NCBI GenBank assembly: GCA_038030265.1 | Contig: CM075942.1 | Location: 45,474,751-45,538,750, forward strand | Reading direction: 5' to 3' | Length of the DNA: 64,000 nucleotides | Origin: Corythucha ciliata | Taxonomy: Eukaryota > Arthropoda > Insecta > Hemiptera > Tingidae | Shown here: piece after piece, positions 49,731-61,042 of the stretch | How the letters are laid out: the number at the start of each line of letters is the position of its first letter | Position numbering within the stretch: position 1 is the stretch's first letter | Notes under the pieces: model-generated | The model's input: only the letters and a program-made list of their open reading frames with translations | Told to the model about the DNA's origin: nothing | The model's database searches: none | Program-made: the position numbers and the translations under genes

Positions 49731-51324
49731 GAACTGTTGTGAAAATTCAAGAATGGTATACATTTTCTCAATAGGCAAATTGAGAGACAGGTGTGGAAAG
49801 GAAAACACCTGTAGTGTGAATACACACTGCTTTACCAGCTCAGGAATACGGGAAACAGGTGCTTTTTAAGCTGGTACGGTGCAAACAAGATGGATACCTC
49901 CCTCAACACCCATCGTCTACAGGGTGTTAACATTAAGGTCGCACCACCGGCCAGGGTTCGATTCTGCAACTCATTTGCGGCAAAAGTTGTCCTCTACAAA
50001 AAAAATTTCACCCCGCACGAAGTCCGACTTTTTTCACTTTTAAGATTTTTTTCGTGTTATAGGCATTGCGTTACTAAAACGACTGTAACTCGCTTCTTTC
50101 TGGCCGAAAATCAAATCTGAATACACCCTTGGAAAGAGCGTTAAATTTACCATCTTCTCAGTGCAAAATATTATTTTAAATGTAGGATTCAGGGGAAGGA
50201 AAATGAGCCCGAGTAGTAAAATGTGAGGAATTACGAAAATTTGCAGAATTTTCAAACTTTTTCAACTCCGACTGAATCTGTCGGTTAATTGTACACTGCA
50301 ATCTTAAAAGTTGGTGTTGAACCTCAGCTTTCTTTAGGTCTAATCATTTTTTTAATTAAAAAATCGAATAGGTGAGAAAACCACGTCTGATTGAAAAAAT
50401 AGGTGTTAGTGCATTTTTTTTTATCTTACTCAATTATTTAATGACTGCCAAATCTTCACAGTTTGGTGAAATAAGGGGTGGGATACGCCTGTTTTATGTT
50501 TGTTTTGTCGGTGGCTGAATCGAATGGTGGTGCTAACGATGCTCATGGAATAGTTGAGCTAGGGCAATAGGGGTAATACGATGTTCAATATTTTAAAAGG
50601 ATCCCGTTTCTACTAAGGGACGCAATTCGGGAATAGACCGTCTAATGGTAACATCTAGAAAAGACAAGCAAGAGCTATTTTATTCACTTTGGCATATTTT
50701 CGGTGTGTCCTTCGTGCTGGTCCCCACTATCCTTTCTAAAACCCAATGGTTCTGCCTGATTTGATCGCCGAATACGCTAATCCACAAACAGATCCTCTAG
50801 AAAGGCTTTCTACCTATTTGATAAATTAAGCTCCGAGGCAATCATGCTCGGCGTTTACAGTTACAGTAAAGCGCTCCGAGTAGCCATAGTACGAAATTTA
50901 TCACTCCCAAATGAATGCATGTTTTCACACGTGGATTGTATTTAGAGGACCAATTCTATGGCCTCCTCGAAGACCGAACCTTACCCTTCTCGGCTAACGT
51001 TTGTGGAGGGACTTGAATAAAGTTAATGGTGGCAGGAGTTAATGGCTAAGTTATAAAGTTATGGTGAAAAACATCCTGAGATCGAGGATCTGCTGGAAGT
51101 GCTGGGTAGGATTCACATGCAGTGACTAAGAAAGATGGGATCCAGAGGTTTCAGAACGAGCAGTAGATCAGGTTCGTCGCATATGCCTAAACCAAAATAG
51201 CGGACACATAGAAAATATCATGCTGAGGTGAATAAAGTAGCTCTTGTTCGTCGTTTCTCTCATGTTCTCTCGTTGTTATGAGATAGTCAGACTTTTCCCA
51301 CGAATAGCAACCCTCAGTGGAAGT

Positions 51325-52130
51325 TTTTTTCATGTTTCAGAACCTCTAGAACACGAATTCAGTGGTCTCCGGAATTCATATATATATATTTCATTATATA
51401 TTTATTTATTTATTGGTTTATTTATAATATCATGGCCGTTTTCTTGTTAGCACGATAACTCTCGTAGAAGTTAATTTAGCAGAACGCGCTTTGGCACAAA
51501 AATCAGTATTCATAAGACCCCGGTCGGTATTGCATTTGGGCCAAATCGGTCAAAGTGGAGGGGGGGGGGGGGAAATAGGGCATGAAATGGTCAAAAAATC
51601 ACTACAAATCACCAGTTGATTCTAGATGCGTCATATTCGGTACGAATACTTTATATTATACTGGCCTTTGATTCCCATTTTAATTTTCTGAAAAAGTCAA
51701 GGGGGAGGGGGTGGTGCCCCCGGGGTGGAAGCAAGTCTGTGGTCTTGTTAGCACGATAACTCTCGAAGAAATTAATTTAGCGGGACGCGCTTTGGCACAA
51801 AAATCAGTAGTCATAGGACCCTGGTCGGTATTGCATTTGGGACCAATCGATCGTGGTGGAGGGGGGAAAGTAGGGCTTGAAATGGTCAAAAAATCACTAA
51901 AAATCACCAGTTGATACCAGAAGCATTATATTCGGTACGATGATTTCATTTTGAAGTAGCCTTTGATTCCCATTAAGTTCAGCTTAAACAAACCCGGCAG
52001 CAAGCAGTACGAGGGAGGGTCAAACATTGACGAAACAAATCATGGTCTCAACATTACTACTTCTGGCACGGCTTACGGAATCCGTGTACAAAAAGAAATG
52101 CACTCTTTCCGACCGCCAGCTGCCGGAGCG
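51325..52130. repeat. Insert with a 301-bp-offset direct duplication
   Basis: The block is absent from the sister copy, which passes straight from CAACCCTTAGTGGAA to TTTTTAAACATAACACC (24411-24441). Inside, 51443-51680 and 51744-51976 are direct repeats, both starting CTTGTTAGCACGATAACTCT and ending CCTTTGATTCCCATT. Its last 40 bp (CCGACCGCCAGCTGCCGGAG) resemble the inverse of 18686-18707. Confidence 0.7.
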
Positions 52131-52252
52131 AAATTTTTAAACATAACACCAGACTACCCCTACACCCCTAGCTCTCCTATTTCATGAGCCACATATGTAC
52201 CACCTGATTCAGCGCTAGCGTGATATGCGCGCCAACCGCCACTCGATTCAGC

Positions 52253-52253
52253 G

Positions 52254-52294
<41 letters not shown>
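52253..52294 (+). repeat. Poly-A run, 42 bases
   Basis: Uninterrupted A run inside the full-length 2.9-kb element; the sister copy has only GAGAAAAAACAAG at the same place (24550). The length is likely unstable in replication or assembly. Confidence 0.95.
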
Positions 52295-52295
<1 letters not shown>

Positions 52296-54179
52296 AAGTA
52301 AAACTCACCCCTTATTCCACCAAACTATGAAGATTTGGCAGTCATTAAATAATTGAGTAAGATAAAAGAAACACCTAATTTTTCATTCAGACGCGGTTTT
52401 CTCACCTATTCGATTTTTTAATTAAGAAAATAACTAGACCTAAAGAAAGCTGAGGTTCAACACCAACTTTAAATATTGCAGTGTACGATTAACTGACAGA
52501 TTCAGTCGGAGTTGAAAACGTTTAAAAATTCTTCAAATTTTCGTAATTTCTCACATTTTACTACTCGGGCTCATTTTTCGTGCCCTGAATCCTACATTTA
52601 AAATAATATTTTGCACTGGGTAGATGGTAAATTTAACGCTCTTTCCAACGGTGTATTCGGATTTGATTTTCGGCCAGAAATAAGCGAGTTAAAGTCGTTT
52701 TAGTAACGCAATGTCTATAACACGACAAAAATCTTAAAAGTGAAAAAAGTCGGACTTCGTGCGGGGTGAATTTTTTTTTTTTTTGCAGAGGACCTTCTTT
52801 TGCCGCAAATGAGTTGCGGAATCGAATCCTGGCCGGTGGTGCGACCTTAACGTTAACACCCTGTATAATGCTTCTTAAAGTAAAATGGTACCTTCTTTGT
52901 GCTCCCCCCACTCGGGCTCACCTCCTAGGGGTGGGGACTTTTAGTATGTTTACCTCCTAACTAGTCCAAACATGGTTCCAGTCAAAATTTCTGCTTTCGC
53001 TCATTCCTTCTGGAATCATTCGTTGACTGGACTAATGTTATTTTATAATTTTTCCAGTTTGTGAGGGAGCTTTGAGGTTGAGGAAAATTCGAGGAACGCC
53101 TTGGCATACGGGCCTTAAAATCAGACTGGCAAGCTACTAAACGTGTATTTCAACCCAGAAAACTCAAATTTGGCAGTAAAATTGATAATTTCGTTTCCAA
53201 AAACTGCCTATCTTCTCATACTTGGTATAGCTGACCCTGTGACACTCTTAACGATAAGAAACTGTTTCCTATCCCAAAAACTGTTACAAAATATTTTGGG
53301 TTTTCTAATCCTAAAACCACCGCATGACTCATATCCCCAATGTGAGAATATTTTACCAAAAAACTTGACAATTCCTACCTAAAACGCCATTTCTGCCGTG
53401 AAGTACCAGTTTTTAGCCACGATGTTTTGTTTTCGCGCGCTGAAACGGAATCTGCTGACACGCCCCTTGGGTGCGTTTAGACGAGCCGTTGCTGTGGTTA
53501 TTCCCAAAATAACGCATTTTTTGACATGTTTTCAGGGGATTACCCCCCCCCCCACCAAACCACACATCACATGAAGGTCACCAGAATGCTTTCTGACTGA
53601 CAGATACTGGTTAATATTTTATTTTTAGAGTTAATATTTTATTTTTGGGGTTTTTATGTTGTATGGCTTAAAAAATCTAAAAATTAGGCAATATTTCCAG
53701 TTGTAGCTTTAATTAGCAAACACGCGTTTTTGAGCCGAATATACAGTGAAGACCGTTTAAGACTGGGTTGAAATGTAGAACCAGCGAAACAAATGACCTT
53801 ATTTTCGGTCAAATGGCTGAATTTGCAAATATGTTGCTTCTATCTCGGGAGAAAAAAAGAATAATCCAGAACTAAGCAGGCCATTCGAAAGCTGACAAAC
53901 AGTAGAAGTTTTTAATAATTTTTGACACTTCCTACGAGGGCCATAAAAGAATTGACAGCTGGCTGAAAGACTAGGAGTTTTCTGGAAATCTAAGAAGTTG
54001 GCTGTTCAGCAGCAATTTAAGCACTTAAATATTGATCGATTTAGAGATGAAAATATCCAATCCTACAGAGAATTTAGTGCTCTTTCCAATGGCTTCTTTT
54101 AAATTTCAATGAGACCATTGTTTCATCAGATATAGACGATTTACTAAGGAAAGCTGTGGGTGCATTAAAAATTAGGAAA

Positions 54180-54297
54180 ACCCCGATTATCTCCTAAACC
54201 ATAAGTAATCGGACCATGGTGCATAGGGTCATTTTGGTTCCAAATGTGACCAAGAATCACCCATTTCATTTATGCCAGACTTTTCCGTTACACCCTG
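54180..54297. mobile_element. Isolated element terminus, ACACCCTG before TATA
   Basis: The sequence TTCCGTTACACCCTG ends at 54297 and is followed by TATA. It has the same inverted CAGGGTGT terminus and TA flank as the other elements. No matching left end was found nearby. Confidence 0.4.
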
Positions 54298-54349
54298 TAT
54301 AAATGCCAAAACTGCGAAGCCCCCAGAAAAAAATGACCATTTTTCACAT

Positions 54350-54620
54350 TAGTCGCTTTACGGTTATTGAAAAACGCTGTTTCGCGGTTTGTGGAGGAAA
54401 CTTCTAGGCTAACGTAGATAAAAAGCGCTAATGTGCTGTTCTTGGTTCGAGACAGTGGTTAAAATTTGATAATTCAACAAAGTGAAAAAATCATCAATCC
54501 ACAGTAAAATTGTGATGATGAGAATTTCGCGGATAAAATGGAGAAAAGGCGTCAATTCCCAGCTAAAATTGAGGAAAACCCTTCTCAACTTTACTTGCGA
54601 ATTGAGAGAAATAGCCATTG
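54350..54620. repeat. Minisatellite family C, short block
   Basis: Units such as GCTAAAATTGAGGAAAACC and GTAGATAAAAAGCGCTAAT run up to the retrotransposon fragment. Confidence 0.6.
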
Positions 54621-54654
54621 AATTACATCATTCGAAGCTAAATATCTGCAAAAA

Positions 54655-54910
54655 TGCTGTCTCCAAGACAGTAGGGAGAGCCCAGATAAAGGATTGGGCA
54701 GATGAGAGGCCGCCAGGAGTTGGAACAGCCTATCAGCCTGTCGGCAAGCGAGGGCTAGCATACGGGAATGGGACAGGGAAGCGACGATTTGGCTGCTATC
54801 ACTAAGCCGAGGCAGCATGCGGAGAGTTGTAGGGATATTTACGGGCCACTATGCGCCCGCACCTCTACGTAATGGGAATGGTAGTAGACCCGATGTGTCG
54901 GGGGTGATTA
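54655..54910 (+). pseudogene. Decayed non-LTR retrotransposon, RNase H/C-terminal end
   Basis: One frame reads AQIKDWADERPPGVGTAY up to a stop at 54803-54805. A second frame from 54817 reads MRRVVGIFTGHYA, and a third continues RPHLYVMGMVVDPMCRG. Together they resemble the region after RNase H in jockey-like elements, where an L/FTGH motif, an H-L-x-x-M-G motif and a Cys close the ORF. It takes at least one stop and two frameshifts to connect them, so it is a fossil. No reverse transcriptase region is seen upstream. Assignment is from motif memory only. Confidence 0.5.
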
Positions 54911-55378
54911 GTACGGGTCTGAACATCCGCACTATTGCCAAAAGCTTCTCGTCTTTATTTTCGCGAAATCGCAAGTTTGAGGAATTGAGGAACCCGGGCT
55001 AGCCGGTCACGACATCGCTCGAAGTCTCACGAATAGCCACAAAGTTGCAACATTTTGTAATTTCTGCGAAATCGGTAGTTTTGTGCCTAAATATTCGCAA
55101 TATTGAAAGGTTCACGACCTAATTTCAGCCAAACTACAAGAACCAAACAAGTCATTTTGTTTTTAGTAGGAAAGAACCCTGGGCAAGCCGGCCCCAACTG
55201 CGCCCAGAGCACAGCCCCAAGTGGTTGTCGGATCCGTATTACTCTAGACTCAAATAGTGCACACAGATTGGACCCCTTCTCCCATCCCTCACTTCATTCT
55301 TCCAAATGGCATTCTTTCTCTTGACTCGTAATTCCGACGATTGGCCCCGACTTCACGGGATCAGACATGAATCTTATA

Positions 55379-55990
55379 CATGGTGTTTCAGGACGAATGC
55401 CGTATATTTTAATATGTTGTAGTACTAAGCAATTGTGACCAAAATCTCCCTATTAACAACATTGGGCCGCAAATGATTTCTCTTGAAGTTACATGCACGT
55501 TTGTGTATTTTTAGCCACTCACTGTTTTTCCTCTAAAAAGTCGTTACAACGTCTAAACCTCTTTTTGTACGCTTAAACTGCTGACGTTTTTGGAAAGATC
55601 ACATAATTTTACTTCAGGAAATGTCGATGAACATCATTTTTGTTGCCTCCAAAAATGTCAGTAATTCGTTAAAAATGAAGAAAGAGGTGTATTCGAATGT
55701 GTACGTCAACGTCAGTTTCTGACCAAGTGATTATGGTGAACATTTTTCGCCAATTTCAGTAAAACATCTCCATGTTGTGAGCTTTCAAATGATTTTTGAA
55801 AAATTGAAATCGGTTCATTTTTCTGTGAGATATTGTTCCTAACGTGTGAAAAAACACGGAATAAATCATCAATTAAGGCATAGGTGAACCTTTCATCATT
55901 TGCGACCCTATGTTAATAGGGTGCTTTTGGTCACAATTACTTAGTACTACAATATATTAAAATATACGGCATTCGTCCTGAAACACCCTG
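55379..55990. mobile_element. 612-bp MITE, CA(G/T)GGTGTTTCAGGACGAAT ends
   Basis: Both ends abut TA. The first 100 bp (GGTGTTTCAGGACGAATGCC, TTGTAGTACTAAG, CGCAAATGATTTC) recur inverted at 55890-55990. The interior is non-coding. It is related to the partial copy at 21640-22051. Confidence 0.82.
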
Positions 55991-56657
55991 TATATTAACT
56001 AAAATCCAAATCTTTAAATTAAAGCGAGCGAAGTGTTTCAGCCAGACAGCGGCAAGCTCAAAACTAGACTTGGCGAGTCCCCTCTATGAGGCCTCGCCTG
56101 AGAAATTTGTATTTTTCCACGAATTAAAAGCATCGGAGAGGTGGAGGGGGCAGTTATACGTCCTCAAGGGCATATTTTCCCAACCTTTGGTGATAAATAA
56201 ATACAATTCGAATCCACGCTACTTGGGCAATTACCGTCTCCTTCCCATCAACCTTCTACGGGGATAACTACCGTCTGATTTATTCAGAGCCATAATTGTA
56301 CGGTTTGACCAAAGAATTCGAAGAATTTAAGCCGCTAAATACTCGAAGTAACCTTCGTGACATCTCCCTTGAATTTAAAACGAGATAAAAAATAAGAGCT
56401 AATAGAACATGTGAAACAAGAACTTATGAACAAGTGCGTAAAGTCAATTGGTGACGTGAATAAAAAAAAATTAGACCGTCAATGAAGTCTAAAGGGCGGG
56501 ACAGTAAGACGTACACAGTTAAATGATGAGTAGGAGTAACTAAATTATCAATCAACGAGAAAAGTTGTTGAAGACTAACAAAACAAAGCTACTACTTTTT
56601 TTTTCTTTTCTTTTTTTTTGTGATTTTACCTTTAAAGGTGGGGCGTCTTTTAGATTT

Positions 56658-56767
56658 CTAGCTACGTTTAAGCAACTGATCAGGAACGTCTTTCAACGAC
56701 AGTTCGATCATGACTGTCGTAACGTTTGATCTATCATTGGGCAAAGTCTCGGTGGGAACAGTTCCAC
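56658..56767 (-). CDS. MFSD14: MFSD14 terminal exon (proposed C-terminal tail)
   Basis: Exon 9 ends in phase 1 at a GTGAGT donor (from 56897). The first downstream AG with a good pyrimidine tract (CACCCAG, near 56792) leads to a stop after only four more residues. Using the AAG at 56770-56768 instead leaves 35 further codons open to TAG at 56660-56658, rich in Thr, Val, Asp and Leu. I prefer the longer tail because family members carry a hydrophilic tail of similar size, but the sequence itself is not recognisably conserved, so the short ending remains possible. Confidence 0.5.
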
Positions 56768-58923
56768 CTTGAACACAATTATTTTTCTGGCATCACTGGG
56801 TGAAACAATAGAAAAATTATGTTCCCAGAAACTAATTAAAACGGACTGAAAATAAACCGCGACAAGTCAAAAACTAAGTGACGAAACGGGAACTCACCGG
56901 AATGTCTTCGAGATGTAGGCCTAAGGGTGATCGCCTGGGTGGGCCCGTCCGGTATAAAAGCGGCGACTAGTAAAGCACATATGACTAGAAATGAGCCAAA
57001 GACAAACGGAGGCCCAGGTACCAACTGAAAAAACAAGAACAAGCGATATTATTAGACACGTTGATTCATTTCGAAAATCGTTAAATGCATGGGGTTTTGT
57101 GTCAAGATACAGCATAGTGCCAGTACCTGCGCTATTATGTTCCACACAGGTTCCTGGTTGCAACGAAATTCATTTTGAAGGTGAAAATTCACAAGAATAT
57201 CGTTTTAGTGCTAACAAAGATAAACAAATAGTTACCTGAGGCGTGACGTCGGGATGAAGACCGGACGTATTATTGTCGAACCTGGCGGGATCGTAATTCA
57301 AGTCGACGTGGAATAAGTAAAAAATAACGCCGAACATGGCCGGTCCAAGACCATTACACAATCCTCGCATACCTGTGACCATGCCTTGTACAAGACCTGG
57401 AAATGAGCAGCAGACATTCGTAAGACGCGATAAATTGAGATTAATGGGGGGGGGGGCGCAAATACTTGCCCTGTTTGTCGGCATCAGAGTGCATGGAAAC
57501 GAAAGCGCTAATCGCGGGATAAGTTATACTAGAGATTGACGCTAAAAGACCAGCTGCCCACATCATCCTAGATTTTTTTTTTTTTTTTTTTTTTTTAAAC
57601 AAAAACTTTCTTTAAAAAAAAAGGTGATTGAAACAAGGGACATTCGACAATATGAACTTACCAAGTTTGGGAGCCCAGTCCATACCACATAAGTTGTAAC
57701 ATTTCAAAAAGAAGTCCAAGCATAATAGTGTGCTTGCTGCCGAGGGACTTCATGAGAATGCCTAAAACGAGCTGAGCTCCCACAGACAAGAGACCAACAA
57801 TGGCGATGAACACTGCTACCATTACAACGCTGAATCCCATTACCTGTAAATCAATAAACATATACTTTAGGGCATTAGGTCGCAGTGCAGTAAGCAGAGA
57901 ATTAAAGAACTTACGAGCTTCAAGTAGACAAATATACAAGAATACTGGCCAGCTTCGGGTAGGTAGGAAAGAAACACTGTCACACACAGCATGAGTACAG
58001 TTCGATCTTTCCCGACTTTACGCAGAGCCTGTACAATTTAAAATCAGCGCCTCGCATCAATTTTGGAGAGAAAAAAAAGTGCTCTGACTCACAGCAAACG
58101 GATCCGCTTGTTCCCACGATATTGGCGCGCCCCACGAACTCGGACGAACTTTTTCGGGCAAACTTTCCGGAACGGCGACTAAAATGAAAAATACGTCCAG
58201 CAGGGCGACAGCAGTGGCCAGTGCCACTACGACGCTCTCACTATAGACGTCCATAATATAGGCGCCGAGTGCTGGACTTATTACCATACTGGCAGCGAAA
58301 GTTGCTGAAACCTGTAAAAAAAGAGAAGAAGTACACCCGGTCAATTTTCAAAGAAGAAGAAGATGAAAAATTAACGACCTTACCAATCCATAGGCCAAAC
58401 TTCTTTCGTGTTCCTCCGTGACGTCGGCAACGTACGCAAATACTACTGAAAATGTAACGGCGAATACACCGGAAATGCTAATCATAGCGAAAAACCACCT
58501 ATGAAATAAAAAAACAACCGCATAGAGTAGCAATAAGTGCATGTCTCTCCTTTAAAAAATACCTACCAAGTATTAATTGTCATTAGCGGTATGGGAGCGC
58601 ACGTAAAAAACACGGTAATAAGTAGGAAAAATTTCCTACCCCAGACGTCCGAAAGTGCTCCAATTAACGGTGCGCTTAGGAATGACAGCAGACCCTTGAT
58701 TCCCATTATAAGGCCGTTCATCAAGAAAGTGTGGTCCGGAAATGTGTTATTCAAGGTCTAAATAATTTTCAAAATAAATAAAATATTTCGACAAAATGGA
58801 TTTTATCGTGAATCTTACGGAAATGACTGGCATGGTGAGAAGACCCCATGCGAAGAATTCCAAAAATATGACGACCAACGCATGGTAGACGCTTGGCTCA
58901 CCAACGCCCGAATTCTTCAACAT
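56658..58923 (-). CDS. MFSD14: MFSD14/HIAT1-type major facilitator transporter, 10 exons
   Basis: Exons, in coding order on the minus strand: 58923-58819, 58757-58567, 58498-58384, 58311-58093, 58028-57915, 57843-57662, 57567-57470, 57396-57236, 57024-56898 and 56767-56658. Joined, they give 474 codons including TAG, and every junction keeps phase. The 473-aa product is close to the roughly 490 aa usual for the family. What shows it: GEPSVYHALVVIFLEFFAWG (residues 9-28), the MFS loop motif GALSDVWGRK (68-77), VFAYVADVTEEHERSLAYGL in exon 3, VPESLPEK and SWGAPISWEQADPFA in exon 4, SYLPEAGQY in exon 5, and VQGMVTGMRGLCNGLGPAMFG in exon 8. About twelve hydrophobic segments are expected. Family knowledge: MFSD14 proteins are orphan solute carriers of intracellular membranes (Golgi/ER); the substrate is not established. 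Introns are short (61-211 nt). The start codon and last exon are the least certain parts: 207 further in-frame open bases lie upstream, and the C-terminal tail is poorly conserved. Confidence 0.93.
57470..57567 (-). CDS. MFSD14: MFSD14 exon 7, ending in a GC splice donor
   Basis: This 98-bp exon begins by completing a Trp codon and encodes MMWAAGLLASISSITYPAIS, then a VSMHSDADKQG segment, which is the expected family continuation. It must end at 57470 to keep frame with exon 8 (LVQGMVTG). The bases that follow are GCAAGT rather than GTAAGT, so this is a GC-AG intron. Its acceptor (TAG at 57570-57568) is preceded by about 25 A residues instead of a pyrimidine tract. Confidence 0.88.
57915..58028 (-). 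CDS. MFSD14: MFSD14 exon 5 (residues 211-248)
   Basis: A 114-bp phase-0 exon lying between AG (58030-58029) and a GTAAGT donor (from 57914). It has no methionine-initiated frame of useful length, so a simple ORF search misses it. It encodes a basic stretch ALRKVGKDR followed by a hydrophobic helix and SYLPEAGQY, which is a strongly conserved MFSD14 segment. Its presence is needed to link exon 4 (ending DPFA) to exon 6 (starting VMGF). Confidence 0.92.
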
Positions 58924-58929
58924 ATATAT

Positions 58930-60710
58930 GAACACAATTAATCGTCTTAGAAAACCGCGCAGAGTTAACGCTAAACGCGACACCATTTTGCATGAGAAAT
59001 GAAACTGCATTGTTGAAAGGGGTAGATGGAAATCAAAATGGTAAGGGTCCGGAAGGAAGAGAAAAAAGTAAAAACCTTGCAGTCGAATAAAAGCCATCAA
59101 AAATTCAAATATTCGCCCTATTGATTTCATTCCACTGAAAAAGTTAAGGTGACACCATCTACATTACATTTTCAAAAGAATAGCTCTGTAAGGGTGAAGT
59201 AGGACCAAGAAAAACACACCTACATTATTAAAAAGGGTCTTTCTTGCCTTTCGTCAATTATCGAAAGATAATTACTTGATATAGGCGTACCTGCTTCATT
59301 TTCTCTTATGGGGCATAGCGTTAATTGGTGATTTCCTGGCCCGAAATATTAGGTTTCCGGTGTGAAATTACGCGGATCGAGACTGCAATGGCTTTATTTG
59401 AGTCGAAAAGTTAGTTACCAGCTCCAAATTACTAATCCCCTCCCATAAAACTGTGGATTTGTGGGGTACGTGAGCTGATTAGTCAGCACTGGCAGGATAG
59501 TAGGATAATGCGGCGAAATTTCAGTTTCGTTGTGTCGAATGGCCTTGGTTTCTGGAGGTCAGCCACAATTCGATGAGTCCGAAGCTCACAGTTCAGGACG
59601 TATCTGCTCAGCCGATGTTATCGTACAACGAACAACGTAGATTTTGGAAACACCGGGCCGCCGGCTCATGTCTCCCCAAATGACCATGTCGCGACAGTCG
59701 ACTGCCAGCACTTACAAAGAAACAAAGTTGACCGGCATGGCTGTGGAGGCCTTGCAGTGGAAGGGGTGGGGGTAGCATCAAGTCTGCTGCGTTAGACTGG
59801 CTGTTGGGCTACTGGACGTTTTCGGAGCGGAAATGACCACCGTGCAAAGGCGTAGACGAACTAGATGGGCACCTGCCTACACATTCCTCTACCCGAGATT
59901 CTCCCAACTGAATGACGAACATCTTCGTTACATTTCATTACAAATTACAACATTATCATTTTCTACCAAACTCGAAGTTATTTCAGTAATCTAGGCTTTT
60001 TAATAGGTTTATTGTTTGCGGCTTAATTATGGGTAGAGGATCCTGGATAAATCGAAATCCGAAGCTAAAATGACCGGTTCGCGGCCATAAATGGTAAATT
60101 AAAGAGAGCAAACCATTGGCCCGTATCTTCGGTTTCTGGGCTTGGAAGTACACCTATTGGTGTAAAACATTTTGTCAAAAATGGCAGAGCGTTAAAATTT
60201 TCTGTCTCACGGCTTAACAATCGTCTTGCAGCACATTTATTGGTTTTTAGAATGAAACGCCGGGGTTTTCGTTGTTTTTAACGTCAAGCGTGAGTTTCAA
60301 GTCTATTAATATACTTATTAAATCTTATATACTTATTATCCTTATATTAAATTACTGGTTAAAACCGACTATTTCAAGGACCTATTATGGGTCAAAATTA
60401 TCTTTTTCCGGGGTGCGTACACTGAATGCGTGGATGTTAGTTATAGAGTCCAATTAGTCGGTTTCTTGGCCTAAATTAGCAATATAGGTATTTTTGAGAC
60501 CAAGTCAGACGCTGATGGTAATTTTTCTGTTATGTAGCCAATTTCATCGGTTTTCTCGGGGGGAAACCAGTTTGTTACCTAGAGCTTCAATTTTTATCCT
60601 CAAACATCTAATTATCCATCCACCAATCCAAGAAATCAAACCGCCGAAACCACAATAATTTCACTTAACCGACTTTAAGGCACGAAACGTGCCAGAATCG
60701 GTAAATTTCA
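58930..60710. other. Sequence upstream of MFSD14
   Basis: Expected to hold the 5' UTR and promoter of the minus-strand gene. The frame upstream of the chosen ATG stays open to 59130 without family similarity. No TATA box or initiator could be assigned. Confidence 0.4.
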
Positions 60711-60719
60711 ACTAAATAC

Positions 60720-60850
60720 ACAGATTTCCCCTTTCAACCACACTTCGTGGATTTGGCCCTTCCAGAAATTAATTTCGCCGGTTTGGCCCTTTCAAGAACC
60801 TAATTTGGCGGATCTCCCTAGTAAAAGCGATTTCGCGGGGTAAAATAATA
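60720..60850. repeat. Minisatellite family A, short block
   Basis: Four units of TTTCGCCGGTTTGGCCCTTT type at about 35-bp spacing. Confidence 0.65.
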
Positions 60851-61042
60851 ATAGGTAAAAAAACATTTAAAAAATAGCGGCCTTGGCATTTAAAAAAGAA
60901 AAACATATTTCTCAGTTTCAAGCCGCACTTAGTTGATAGTAAAAATAAAGACGCTCAAGACTCAAAGTTACTGCCTTCAATATACGATATTTCTAACTAA
61001 CAAGAAGAAATTGACACCCCCTCCATTCGACACATGTCTTCG

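Larger units (their letters stand above)
49920..52863. mobile_element. 2.9-kb foldback element, CAGGGTGTTAACATTAAGG ends (full copy)
   Basis: Left arm 49920 to about 50490 and right arm about 52300-52863 are inverted copies; both ends abut TA. The arms contain the segment reading ACTTCGTGCGGGGTGAA and ATTTAATGACTGCCAAATCT. The central 1.8 kb shows no protein of recognisable type. Compared with the copy at 23081-25532, this one has an extra block at about 51325-52130 and a 42-base A run at 52253-52294. Confidence 0.85.
47580..53128. repeat. Outer inverted arms of a 5.5-kb nested palindrome
   Basis: Arms 47580-47829 and 52885-53128 match in inverse orientation. The best stretch runs from GGAATGAGCGAAAGCAGAAA through AACCATGTTTGGACTAGTTA to CACAAAGAAGGTACCATTTT; the distal parts near GGCCCGTATGC are more diverged. 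Between them lie two other foldback elements (48180-49730 and 49920-52863). No gene is seen anywhere in the span. Confidence 0.85.
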
